DNA from: Propionibacteriaceae bacterium
Lineage (GTDB): Bacteria > Actinomycetota > Actinomycetes > Propionibacteriales > Propionibacteriaceae
NCBI GenBank assembly: GCA_031262485.1
Contig: JAISHO010000018.1
Coordinates: 1 to 64,000 of the forward strand
Direction of reading: 5' to 3'
DNA: 64,000 nt
The notes under the pieces were generated by a model. The model worked only from the letters and a program-made list of their open reading frames with translations. It made no database searches and was not told where the DNA came from. Positions 9,602 through 18,177 of the stretch are shown in pieces. Each line of letters begins with the position of its first letter. Positions within the stretch are counted from its first letter, which is position 1. The position numbers and the translations under genes are program-made.

Positions 9602-11124
9602 CCGTCACCGAATCCGACCTCGTCGACCGGGGTGAACTCGAACGCGACGAGCGCCACCGGTTGCGCCGGGTGGCCGCCATCCGCACCGAGTTGGCCGATG
9701 TCACCGAAGTCGAATACCGCCGTCTGCGCTTGGAGCGGGTCGTGCTCGTCGGTGTGGGCACCCCCGAACAGAGCGACGACGATGTCGAGCGCTCCCTGGC
9801 CGAGCTTCGCCTGCTCGCCCAAACCGCCGGTTCTGACGTGCTCGACGGTCTCGTCCAGCGCCGGTCCTCTCCCGATCCGGCGACCTTCATCGGCCGGGGC
9901 AAAGTCGAGGAGCTCAAAGCCGTCGTCGAGGAGGAGGAAGCCGACACCGTCATCTGCGACGGCGAGCTGACCCCGGCCCAACTGCGCACCTTGGAGGATC
10001 GGGTCGGCGTCAAGGTCGTCGACCGCACCGCCCTCATCCTCGACATCTTCGCCCAGCACGCCCACAGCGCCAAGGGGAAAACCCAAGTCGAACTGGCCCA
10101 ACTGCGGTATCTGCGCCAACGGCTGCGCGGCTGGGGCGGCAACCTCTCCCGTCAAGTCGGCGGGCGAGCCTCCGGCGGCGTCGGCATCGGCGGGCGTGGC
10201 CCCGGTGAGACGAAGATCGAGACGGATCGCCGCCGCATCCGCACCCGCATCGCCCGGTTGCGCGAACAACTGCGGAAGATGGACGAGACCCGACGGGTGG
10301 GCCGCCAAGAGCGCGTGCGGCACGCGGTTCCAGCGGCCGCCATCGTCGGCTACACCAATGCCGGCAAATCATCCCTCCTCAACCGGGTGGCCGGCTCCGA
10401 CGTCCTCGTCGAAGACGCCCTGTTCGCCACCCTCGACCCGACGACCCGCCGGGTCACCGCCGCCGACGGGTGGGATTACACCCTGACCGACACCGTCGGC
10501 TTCATCCGCAAACTTCCCGCCGACCTGCTCGAAGCCTTCCGCTCCACCCTCGAGGAATCGGCTGACGCCGACCTGCTCGTCCACGTCGTCGACGCGACCG
10601 ACCCGGATGTCGCTGGCCAGATCAGCGCCGTGCGCACCATTCTTAGCGAAGTCGGCGCCGGGGCGATCCCCGAACTGCTCGTCGTCAACAAGATCGACGC
10701 CATCGACGAGGCCGCCGTGACCGCCTTGCGGGGGAGCTACCCGGACGCCGTCTTCGTCTCCGCCTGGACGGGCGAAGGTGTCGACGCCTTGCGGGAGCGG
10801 ATCGAGGCGCTCCTGCCGCGCCCATCCGTCACCGTCGACGTCGTCATCCCCTACGACCGCGGCGATCTTGTCGAGTATCTCTACCGCAGTGGCGTCGTCA
10901 CCGCGACGACCTACGAGGCCGAGGGCACCCGTCTCGTCGCCGACGTCACGGTGGAGGCGGCCGGGCAAGTCGAGGCCTATCGCGCCGCGCCGACGAGCGA
11001 TCCCGTGGACACGACGGATGCGGTGGGATCGCCCGGCATCACCGGCGACGAGTCATTCAATGACACCGAGCTCACGGCGCCGCCGGCCGCCGAGGAAGGC
11101 GCAGCCATCTCGCCCGCGCACTGA
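9598..11124 (+). CDS. hflX: GTPase HflX (ribosome splitting/rescue)
   Basis: A 508-residue HflX GTPase, which splits stalled or stressed ribosomes. The N-terminal HflX domain contains RSSPDPATFIGRGKVEEL and QVELAQLRYLRQRLRGWG. The G domain shows G1 GYTNAGKSSLLN, G3 DTVGFIRKLP and G4 NKID. The C-terminal tail after about residue 455 is Thr/Pro/Ala-rich and unconserved. Its last 148 nt overlap, convergently, the 3' end of the ThiF-like gene on the other strand. It overlaps dapF by 4 nt. Confidence 0.95.
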   Translation: MTVTESDLVDRGELERDERHRLRRVAAIRTELADVTEVEYRRLRLERVVLVGVGTPEQSDDDVERSLAELRLLAQTAGSDVLDGLVQRRSSPDPATFIGRGKVEELKAVVEEEEADTVICDGELTPAQLRTLEDRVGVKVVDRTALILDIFAQHAHSAKGKTQVELAQLRYLRQRLRGWGGNLSRQVGGRASGGVGIGGRGPGETKIETDRRRIRTRIARLREQLRKMDETRRVGRQERVRHAVPAAAIVGYTNAGKSSLLNRVAGSDVLVEDALFATLDPTTRRVTAADGWDYTLTDTVGFIRKLPADLLEAFRSTLEESADADLLVHVVDATDPDVAGQISAVRTILSEVGAGAIPELLVVNKIDAIDEAAVTALRGSYPDAVFVSAWTGEGVDALRERIEALLPRPSVTVDVVIPYDRGDLVEYLYRSGVVTATTYEAEGTRLVADVTVEAAGQVEAYRAAPTSDPVDTTDAVGSPGITGDESFNDTELTAPPAAEEGAAISPAH

Positions 11125-11981
11125 GCCGTCAGCGCCGCCCACGGGGTGATCCGGCGCGAGCACGGGCATTCCGCCTGGAAGGGGAAGGCCGTCCACGCCA
11201 TGGTGGCGTCGGGGAGCGTGAAAGCGACCTGGCTCGAGGCGGTCTCCGGGAGGAGGCGATGGCGGAACGCCTCGATCTGCCCGGTGGCGGTCGCCGCCGC
11301 CCAGGAGACGAGCAGCGCGGATGGGTTCGCCGGGATGAGGGCTTGTTGGAAGGCGAGCAGCGGCCAGGCCGGATCCGTCTCACGCCGCGTCAGATCGGCG
11401 CACCTGAGACAGCTGGTATGGCCCGGCAGGACGAAGGGGCCGACCTGGGCCCGATCGGCCCCGGCCGTGACGACGAGGTGGGGCAGGCCGGCAGTGGTGA
11501 GACTCTCGAGAAGGACGCGATCGGGTTCGAGTGTCCCCGGAGCGACGATGACGACATCGGGACGTCGCCGCGACACGACGCAGCCCTGCCCGGCCAGGCA
11601 TCCTCTGACGGCTTCAGCCAGCGGACCGTCCCCTTCGACGCAGACGGTCAGCCTCGGCGCGACGGTCGCCGGGCCCTCGCGTAGGACACCGGCTCGTTCG
11701 AGCGAGGCGAGCAACCAGGCCGTCCACTCGGGGCCAGCCACCTCGGCCACCTGCCGGGTCGTGTGATGGCCGTCGAGCAAGCCGATCGCCGCCTCGACGA
11801 CCGGGGGCGCCGGTTCCACGACGAGGACGTGCTCACCGGTGGAAGCCGTCGCCGCCGCCACGGTGATCTGGAGGGCGGTCGGAGAGCGCCGCAGCACCGG
11901 GTGAGCCGAGGCCAACCGGGGCCGTTCGTAGGAGCAGGAGAAGGGCAGCGATGTGGGGCTCATGGCACCACTGTGGCCCAT
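10977..11981 (-). CDS. ThiF-like protein of the Rv3196 type, function unknown
   Basis: A 334-residue protein whose middle and end resemble the E1/ThiF-fold half of actinobacterial proteins annotated as cyclodehydratase- or ThiF-like. Visible are LTVCVEGDGPLAEAV (a degenerate nucleotide-binding turn), FVLPGHTSCLRCADL with a CxxC, and a second Cys pair CPC near residue 269, together a plausible zinc site. No peptide-modification precursor or partner enzyme is adjacent. Position with DUF5679, DUF2342, PDZ-Lon and UPF0182 genes matches mycobacterial Rv3193c-Rv3196. The 49-residue C-terminal tail lies antisense within hflX and looks unconserved. Neither candidate ATG (11981 or 11963) has a clear ribosome binding site. 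Confidence 0.72.
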   Translation of the reverse strand: MGHSGAMSPTSLPFSCSYERPRLASAHPVLRRSPTALQITVAAATASTGEHVLVVEPAPPVVEAAIGLLDGHHTTRQVAEVAGPEWTAWLLASLERAGVLREGPATVAPRLTVCVEGDGPLAEAVRGCLAGQGCVVSRRRPDVVIVAPGTLEPDRVLLESLTTAGLPHLVVTAGADRAQVGPFVLPGHTSCLRCADLTRRETDPAWPLLAFQQALIPANPSALLVSWAAATATGQIEAFRHRLLPETASSQVAFTLPDATMAWTAFPFQAECPCSRRITPWAALTAQCAGEMAAPSSAAGGAVSSVSLNDSSPVMPGDPTASVVSTGSLVGAAR

Positions 11982-12005
11982 CGCCCAGGCTGGATCGAGC
12001 CGGAT

Positions 12006-12053
12006 GTCTGGGATGCCAACACCGGCGGCGGGATGGCCAACACCGGCCCAGAC
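12006..12053. repeat. Direct repeat pair inside an inverted repeat, upstream of the ThiF-like gene
   Basis: GATGCCAACACCGGC (12013-12027) and GATGGCCAACACCGGC (12032-12047) are near-identical. The pair is bracketed by the 7-bp inverted repeat GTCTGGG (12006-12012) and CCCAGAC (12047-12053). It lies 25-72 bp upstream of the minus-strand ThiF-like start and may be a regulatory site. Confidence 0.5.
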
Positions 12054-12132
12054 ACGGTGTGTCCGGATCGGCGAGGCTCATGATGGGGGCGGGACCTGAC
12101 ACCCGCCCACGGGCGGTGGATCCGCTCTGGAC

Positions 12133-12179
12133 ACGTCGATGGCGGCGGACCTCCCTGAGGAGACCGCCGCCATCGACGT
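12133..12179. terminator. Strong hairpin terminator after the DUF5679 gene
   Basis: A perfect 16-bp stem: ACGTCGATGGCGGCGG (12133-12148) pairs with 12164-12179. The 15-nt loop could pair further (CTCC/GGAG). It lies 24 bp beyond the minus-strand DUF5679 stop and is symmetric, so it could act on both strands. Confidence 0.75.
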
Positions 12180-12203
12180 TGAGATGTGATGTGGGGGGGG
12201 GGA

Positions 12204-12380
12204 TCAGGCCTTGCCGAGGATCCGGTTGAGGTTGGTGCCGCACACGGGGCACTTGCCCTTGGCCATGAGGGTCCCCTTGTCGTTGGCGACTACCGTCCCC
12301 TCGGCTTCCCTCTTCTCCTTGCACTTGACGCAGTAGAACTCACCTTTGTATGTCTCGCCGGCTTGATACTTCGCAGCCAC
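12204..12380 (-). CDS. DUF5679-type small zinc-ribbon protein
   Basis: A 58-residue protein below the usual length cut-off for gene finding. It starts at a GTG with a perfect AGGAGG 3 nt before it and ends at a TGA followed closely by a strong hairpin. Two CxxC pairs, CVKC (residues 17-20) and CPVC (44-47), form a zinc ribbon. The N-terminus MAAKYQAGETYKGEFYC and the end NLNRILGKA fit the DUF5679 family, whose function is unknown. The gene is the shortest well-supported one here. TACGGT at 12435-12440 on the minus strand is a possible -10. Confidence 0.88.
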   Translation of the reverse strand: MAAKYQAGETYKGEFYCVKCKEKREAEGTVVANDKGTLMAKGKCPVCGTNLNRILGKA

Positions 12381-12627
12381 GATTCCTCCTCTTGGTCTTC
12401 AGGGTTATTGATGTGGTCCTTCGTGGATAACAACACCGTACTTGATGCTAAGGGTTCCGCCAGGCAGGAGGCCTCGCGTGACCAGCGTGTCGCGACGATG
12501 ACGGCCGAGCGCGTCCCCCGCGAGGAACCCCGGCGTCCCGGAGCCTACAACCTGCGCGGAGCTGAGCGTGAACCAGCGCGGCATTATCCGGGCAATGGAC
12601 AATCGTCAGCGTGTGAACTGCGGTGGA

Positions 12628-13998
12628 TCAGGGCTGCGGGGCGTCGGGGGTGTCACCGTCGAGGAGGCGACGCAACTCCTCGTCCCACCGATCCTCCTGG
12701 GCCGGGGCGTCGAGGCCGGCCAGGTAGGTGGCGGGATCGGCGATCTGCTCGGCGGTCGGCATGGTGTCGGGGTGCGACCAGATCTCGTCGCGGCCGGGCA
12801 ATCCCTTGGATTGACGGATCGCCGCCCAGAACGCCGCCGCCTCTCGGACCAGCCGCGGGCGGATCTCCAATCCGATGAGCGAGGCGAAGACGTCATTGGC
12901 CGAGCCGACGGCGGCCCGATTGCGACGCAGCGTCTCGTCCAACGCGGAGGCGGCGGGGAGCCATTGGGCGGAGGTCGTGGCGACGACGTCGCCGACCCAT
13001 CCTTCGACGAGGGCGAGGAGGAGTTCGAGGCGTTCGAGGATGGCGGTCTGCTCGTCGGTCTTGACCGGATCGAAGAGGATCGTGTTGACCTCGAGTTCGA
13101 ACTTGTTGATGCTCTCGAGCGTCATCTCCGTCGGCATGATGTCGTCCATCGCGGCGGCCAAGGCCTCCGGATCGATCGACGTCTCACGGGCGTAGTGCTG
13201 GACCAGCGCGATGAGCTGGGGACCGATCCAGGCGACCGCGCTGAAGAGCCGCTGGCGGGCCGTCTCGCGCATGGCATGGTAGAGGAGCAGATCGCCCGGG
13301 TCGAGGTCGGTCTCGGAGGCGAACCCGGCCAGGTTGGCCGGCAGAATCGCAACCTGCGCGTGGCTCGTGAGGGGAAAACCGATGTCGGTGGCGGTGACGA
13401 CGCCGGAGGCCATCGTGCCGAGGCTTTGGCCGACCCGGCTGCCGAACATCGTGTCGGCGGCCTGCCCCAGCATCGGTTGCATCATGGCTTGGATCGAGGC
13501 CGCCTCGCCGCCCTCGGCCGCTCCCATCCGTTCCTCCATCGCGGTGCGCAAACCGCCGGAGATCGTCGAGACGACCGGTTCGATCATCGCCTCCCACTGG
13601 GGCAGGGTGTCTTCGATCCACTCCGCTCGGCTCCAGGCCATCGGCGGCAGGGCGAGCGCCGGGAAGACGGTGTGTTCGTTGAGCCACAGTTCGACGAGGC
13701 GGACGGCGTCGGCCACCTCCCGACTCTGCCGGTTGCTGGGGCTGGGATCGGGGCCGAGCGAGGCGACGACGCGCCGGGCCGTCTGATGGGCGGCCGACCA
13801 GATCGTCGCCTCATCGTCGCCGCCGCCCTGGAATTGCGACATCATCTGCCGCATGAGCGGTTCGAGCAACCCCTCGACGTCGGTCGCCCCGTTCGTGGGA
13901 ATGCCGAGTTGGCTGAAGAGACTCTCCAAAGCGTCGAAGGGCGATTCCGGCTCATCCGGCGAATCGGGATCGCGAATGGTGTCGTCGTTGCTGCTCAT
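12628..13998 (-). CDS. DUF2342-family (zinc-dependent metalloprotease-like) protein, HExxH absent
   Basis: A 456-residue protein of the DUF2342 family, of which mycobacterial Rv3195 is a syntenic member; such proteins are often annotated as zinc-dependent metalloproteases or putative hydrolases. Where an HExxH helix would be expected, before RLFSAVAWIGPQL, the sequence reads RETAR (residues 244-248), so both histidines are arginine. Protease activity should therefore not be assumed. Some members of the family may naturally have this form. I chose the ATG at 13998 because GGAGAAG precedes it by 5 nt; an upstream start at 14052 would add 18 residues. Divergent from the PDZ-Lon protease gene. 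Confidence 0.82.
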   Translation of the reverse strand: MSSNDDTIRDPDSPDEPESPFDALESLFSQLGIPTNGATDVEGLLEPLMRQMMSQFQGGGDDEATIWSAAHQTARRVVASLGPDPSPSNRQSREVADAVRLVELWLNEHTVFPALALPPMAWSRAEWIEDTLPQWEAMIEPVVSTISGGLRTAMEERMGAAEGGEAASIQAMMQPMLGQAADTMFGSRVGQSLGTMASGVVTATDIGFPLTSHAQVAILPANLAGFASETDLDPGDLLLYHAMRETARQRLFSAVAWIGPQLIALVQHYARETSIDPEALAAAMDDIMPTEMTLESINKFELEVNTILFDPVKTDEQTAILERLELLLALVEGWVGDVVATTSAQWLPAASALDETLRRNRAAVGSANDVFASLIGLEIRPRLVREAAAFWAAIRQSKGLPGRDEIWSHPDTMPTAEQIADPATYLAGLDAPAQEDRWDEELRRLLDGDTPDAPQP

Positions 13999-14089
13999 CA
14001 ACTTCTCCTGCGGTGCGTCGGACGCCACGACGGGAGTTGGCGCCACCGCCATTCTTCCCCATCGGGCTGGGCGATGTCATGATGGAGGG

Positions 14090-15178
14090 ATGGATGACAT
14101 CGATCGCAGCGGCGAGACGGCGGGGGAGGACGAATTCCCCCGGCGCAGCCATGGCATCACGACGATCGTGTCGACCTTCCTTTTCCTCGCCCTCGTCGCG
14201 GTCGTCATGCTCGCCCCGATCGACTTCATCGTCCGAGGGCCCGGCCCGGCCGTCGACCTGCTCGGCGACGCCGACGGCGCCTCGGTCATCATCACCGACG
14301 CCGACACCTATGAGACCGACGGGGAACTGCTCGTCACGACGGCCAAGCAGACCTCGGCCGGCGACTCGGAGAACCTTCCCACCGCTCTCATCCACTTCCT
14401 CGCGCCGCACCACGACGTCTTGCCGCGCGAGGTCGTCTATCCCGAAGGGCAGCCGGCCGACGAAGCAGTCGAGCAGAACCGTCAACGGATGACCTCCTCC
14501 CAGGAGATCGCCATCGTCGCCGCCCTGCGCCAAGCCGGCGTCGAAGTGGCGCAGATGCCGATGGTGTCCGCGGTGCGCTCCTCCGGCCCCTCCTACCAGC
14601 AGTTGGAGGTGGGCGATTACATCGTCTCGGTCGACGAGCACCCGGTCATGGACACCACCGCGGTGGTGGAACGGATCCGGAACAAGACCGTCGGCGATCG
14701 CGTCATCATCGGAGTGTTGCGCAACGGCGAGGCCGCGCAGTTCACCATCCCGGTGGCCGGGTCGACGAACGACGGGCGCATCCCGACGATCGGCATCACC
14801 GTCGATATGGGATACAACTACAAACCTGTCGTTGATATCGAGATCGATCCCAGCATCGGCGGCAGTTCGGCCGGATTGGCCTTCGCCTTGGCCATCTACG
14901 ACGAACTGACTCCCGGCGCCTTGACGGACGGCCAGACGGTGGCGGTGACGGGCACGGTGACGGCTGAGGGAACGGTGGGAAGCATCGGGGCGATCAACGA
15001 GAAGATCGCCGCCGCCTCCGACCGCTCGGCCGACCTCCTCCTCCTGCCGGCGGCGAACTGCTCGGACATCGTCGACGGCTCCGACGGGGTCCGTCTCGTC
15101 CCCGTCTCGACTCTCGAAGAAGCGATCGAAGCGCTCTTCAACAGCGTCAACGGCCTTGAAGGGTTGCCGTCCTGCTAG
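14090..15178 (+). CDS. Membrane-anchored PDZ-Lon (YlbL-type) serine protease
   Basis: A 362-residue protein with a short acidic N-terminus, one transmembrane segment (about residues 22-45, TTIVSTFLFLALVAVVMLAP), a PDZ domain (around residues 165-220) and a C-terminal Lon-type S16 protease domain. The catalytic Ser lies in IGGSSAGLAFAL and the catalytic Lys in GAINEKIAAA. The architecture matches mycobacterial Rv3194c and Bacillus YlbL. The protease domain should face outside the membrane. GGAGGG directly abuts the ATG at 14090, which is too close for a normal ribosome site. CATGAT 6 nt upstream may be a -10 of a leaderless transcript. The longer frame starting at 13853 runs antisense through the DUF2342 gene and is not credible. 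Confidence 0.9.
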   Translation: MDDIDRSGETAGEDEFPRRSHGITTIVSTFLFLALVAVVMLAPIDFIVRGPGPAVDLLGDADGASVIITDADTYETDGELLVTTAKQTSAGDSENLPTALIHFLAPHHDVLPREVVYPEGQPADEAVEQNRQRMTSSQEIAIVAALRQAGVEVAQMPMVSAVRSSGPSYQQLEVGDYIVSVDEHPVMDTTAVVERIRNKTVGDRVIIGVLRNGEAAQFTIPVAGSTNDGRIPTIGITVDMGYNYKPVVDIEIDPSIGGSSAGLAFALAIYDELTPGALTDGQTVAVTGTVTAEGTVGSIGAINEKIAAASDRSADLLLLPAANCSDIVDGSDGVRLVPVSTLEEAIEALFNSVNGLEGLPSC

Positions 15179-15214
15179 AATGCCCGGATCGCCCCCACTC
15201 ACGAGGATGGTTCT

Positions 15215-18118
15215 GTGTCGACTCAGCGTGTGTCAACCGCTCCCGCCCCGAGAAGAGGACGAGCGCTTCTGCCGGTCGTCGTCGCCGTCGCTCTGCTCGT
15301 CTGGCTTTTCACCGTTTTCTCCGGGATCTGGACTGACCAACTCTGGTTCTCCGCTCTCGGCTTCAGCACCGTGTTCTGGACCCAGCTGTGGACTCGGGTC
15401 GGTCTCTTCGCCGTCTCGGCCATCATCATGGCCGTCGCCGTCGCCGTCACGATCCACTTCGTCCTGAGAGCTCAACCGGCCCGCCTGTCGCCCGGCTCCT
15501 CGGCCCAGGCCGTCTACCAAGAGGTGGCCGATCGTTACCCCCGCGCCATCATGCTCGCCCCGGCCATCATCGTCGGCATCGTCGCAGGCATGAGCAGCCT
15601 CGGGCTCGTCCCCACCTTCCTGGCCTGGAAAGAGCAGGTCGACTTCGGGCAGAGTGATTTCCGATTCGGGCTCGACGCCAGTTTCTATGTCTTCGACTAT
15701 CCCTGGTATCGCGCCGTCGTCAGCTATTTCCTCGGCGTCATGATCGTCTGCGGCATCATCGCGGTCATCGGCCATTTCCTCCTCGGCGGGCTGTTCGCCC
15801 CGCTCAACGGGCCGACCGGGCGCCGGGTGACGACGAAGGCCGCCCATCGCCACATCTCCATCATGGCCGCCCTCGTGCTCATCGGCTACGGCCTCAGCAA
15901 GCTGCTCGATCGTTATGGCCTCCTCGTCACCAGCGGGCAATTGCTCGACGGCCTGACCTACACCGGGGATCATTCCCGGGTCATCGCCAACCTCGTCATC
16001 GCCGTCATCGCCTTCTTCTCGGCCGTCCTCTTCGTCGTCGCGATCTGGCGCGCCGGATGGCGCCTGCCCGTCACCTCCGTCGTGCTCATGGTCGCCTCCT
16101 CGGTCGTCATCGGCATGATCTACCCGAGCTTCGTCCAATCCTTCGAGGTCAACCCGGACGAGCCGGACAAAGAGGCGCCGTATATCTCCGCCAACATCGA
16201 GGCGACGCGGACGGCTTACGACATCGCCGACGTCGAAATCGCCGATTATTCCGCCACGACGACGGCCGCGGCCGGTCAGTTGCGCTCCGACGCCGAGGCC
16301 CTGCCCGGCATCCGCCTCATCGATCCCCAACTGGCCCAGACGACCTTCGAGCAGCTGCAGCAGGTCCGTGGCTACTACTCCTTCTCCAACGTCCTCGACG
16401 TCGACCGCTACACCATCGACGGGCAGGAGACGGACGTCGTCATCGGCGCCCGCGAGATGGATCAAGCCGGCCTCCAAAACCGCGAATGGAACAACATCCA
16501 CACGGTCTACACCCATGGCTACGGTCTCGTCGCGGCCTACGGCAACCGGCGCCAATCCGACGGCTCGCCCGACTGGTTGGCCCGCGACATCCCCACCGTC
16601 GGCGAACTCAAAGCCGAACAACCGCGCATCTACTACGGCGAGATGACCGATGACTTCGTCGTCGTCGGGCGGGCCGAGGGCGAGGAAGCCCTCGAGTTCG
16701 ACACCCCCGGCGGCGGCGCCGAGAGCGGCGAGCAGTACAACACCTACGACGGCTCCGGCGGCGTCGAGATCGGCAATATCCTCACCCGTGGTCTCTACGC
16801 TCTGCGCTTCAGCGACTACCGCCTCCTCCTCTCCGACCGGGTCAACGGCAACTCGAAGATCCTCTACGACCGCGAGCCGCGCGACCGAGTCCAAGCCGTC
16901 GCGCCCTGGCTGACGATCGACTCCGACATCTATCCGGCCATCGTCGACGGGCGGATCGTGTGGATCGTCGACGCCTACACGACGTCGAACTCCTACCCCA
17001 ACAGCTACAAGACGTCGATCGAAGACGCCATCTCCGACAGCATGAGCAATCAAAACGACCCGCTCTACGCCCTCACCTCGGAGATCAACTACATCCGTAA
17101 CTCCGTCAAGGCCGTCGTCGACGCCTATGACGGCACCGTCAAGCTCTACGCCTGGGACGAGACCGACCCGATTCTTCAGACGTGGATGAACGTCTACCCC
17201 GACACCGTCCAGCCGAAGTCCGAGATCTCCGACGACCTCATGGCCCACCTGCGCTACCCGGAGGACCTCTTCAAGATCCAACGCGAGGTCCTCGAGCGCT
17301 ACCACATGACGAACTCGGCCCAGTGGTACGCCCAGTCCGATCTGTGGCGCGTCCCGGCCGATCCGGTCGCCGAGGGCAACGTCAAGGAATCGACCTTCTA
17401 CCTGTCGATCAAGTGGCCCGACGCGGCGGTCGACGGAGAGACGGTGACGGGCGACGACGCGCCGGTCTTCAGTCAGACGGCCGTCTACACCCCGAACAAC
17501 CGCGAGAACCTGGCCGCTTACATGTCCGTGGTGGCCGAGGCGACCTCGCCCGACTACGGCACGATCCGGGTGTTGAGAATGTCTGACACCCAACAGATCG
17601 AAGGCCCGGGCCAGGCCTTCAACTCGATCACCGCCAGCGAGGAGATCGCCAGCCTGCTGCGTCCCTATCTCAACCAAGGGGCTTCATCCGCTCTCTACGG
17701 CAACCTCCTGACCATTCCTCTGGGCGGCGGCTTGCTCTATGTCGATCCGATCTACACCCAGAACACGGAGACGGAGGGATCCTTCCCCGTGCTGCGGTAT
17801 GTCGTCGTCCGGTTCGGCAATCACATCGGCGTCTCCGACACCCTCCAGGGCGCCCTCGACCAAGTCTTCTCCGGCGACGCCGGGGCGACGACCGGCGAAC
17901 AGGTCGACGACGACACCGGTGGCGGTGACGGTGGTGGCGAGGCTCCACCGACCGATCTCACCCGGGACCAACAGATCCAGGCCGCTCTCGGTGAGGCCGA
18001 GGCCCAGTTCACCGCTGCCGATGAGGCTTTACGCAATGGTGATTTGGCTGCCTATCAGACGGCCAATGAGGCCGCTCACCAGGCCGTTCAGCGCGCCGTC
18101 GATCTCGTCAACAGCTGA
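15215..18118 (+). CDS. UPF0182 family large membrane protein
   Basis: A 967-residue protein of the UPF0182 family (mycobacterial Rv3193c type). About seven hydrophobic segments fill the first 300 residues. A large soluble, probably extracytoplasmic region follows, including the conserved IEATRTAYDI stretch and WMNVYPDTV. A Gly/Asp-rich linker (about residues 893-915) leads to a short Ala/Glu helical end. The GTG start has GAGGAT 7 nt upstream. The function of the family is unknown; its neighbour, the PDZ-Lon protease, is conserved beside it across actinobacteria. Confidence 0.92.
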   Translation: MSTQRVSTAPAPRRGRALLPVVVAVALLVWLFTVFSGIWTDQLWFSALGFSTVFWTQLWTRVGLFAVSAIIMAVAVAVTIHFVLRAQPARLSPGSSAQAVYQEVADRYPRAIMLAPAIIVGIVAGMSSLGLVPTFLAWKEQVDFGQSDFRFGLDASFYVFDYPWYRAVVSYFLGVMIVCGIIAVIGHFLLGGLFAPLNGPTGRRVTTKAAHRHISIMAALVLIGYGLSKLLDRYGLLVTSGQLLDGLTYTGDHSRVIANLVIAVIAFFSAVLFVVAIWRAGWRLPVTSVVLMVASSVVIGMIYPSFVQSFEVNPDEPDKEAPYISANIEATRTAYDIADVEIADYSATTTAAAGQLRSDAEALPGIRLIDPQLAQTTFEQLQQVRGYYSFSNVLDVDRYTIDGQETDVVIGAREMDQAGLQNREWNNIHTVYTHGYGLVAAYGNRRQSDGSPDWLARDIPTVGELKAEQPRIYYGEMTDDFVVVGRAEGEEALEFDTPGGGAESGEQYNTYDGSGGVEIGNILTRGLYALRFSDYRLLLSDRVNGNSKILYDREPRDRVQAVAPWLTIDSDIYPAIVDGRIVWIVDAYTTSNSYPNSYKTSIEDAISDSMSNQNDPLYALTSEINYIRNSVKAVVDAYDGTVKLYAWDETDPILQTWMNVYPDTVQPKSEISDDLMAHLRYPEDLFKIQREVLERYHMTNSAQWYAQSDLWRVPADPVAEGNVKESTFYLSIKWPDAAVDGETVTGDDAPVFSQTAVYTPNNRENLAAYMSVVAEATSPDYGTIRVLRMSDTQQIEGPGQAFNSITASEEIASLLRPYLNQGASSALYGNLLTIPLGGGLLYVDPIYTQNTETEGSFPVLRYVVVRFGNHIGVSDTLQGALDQVFSGDAGATTGEQVDDDTGGGDGGGEAPPTDLTRDQQIQAALGEAEAQFTAADEALRNGDLAAYQTANEAAHQAVQRAVDLVNS

Positions 18119-18164
18119 GGGTGGATTCTGGCTCGGCGAATGAAAAGGAGTGAGAAGGAAGTGC

Positions 18165-18177
18165 TACCTTTTCCCTC
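18165..18177 (+). promoter_or_regulatory. Leaderless-type promoter -10 of glnS
   Basis: TACCTT (18165-18170), 7 nt, then the ATG at 18178. Confidence 0.5.

Noticed and set aside
12423..12436. DnaA-box-like TTATCCACG on the minus strand (also a weaker match near 4110)
   Set aside because: Single 8-of-9 and 7-of-9 matches with no cluster, no AT-rich unwinding region and no dnaA/dnaN nearby, so not an origin.
15233..17677. 814-codon minus-strand open frame across UPF0182
   Set aside because: Antisense shadow with low-complexity composition and no family features.
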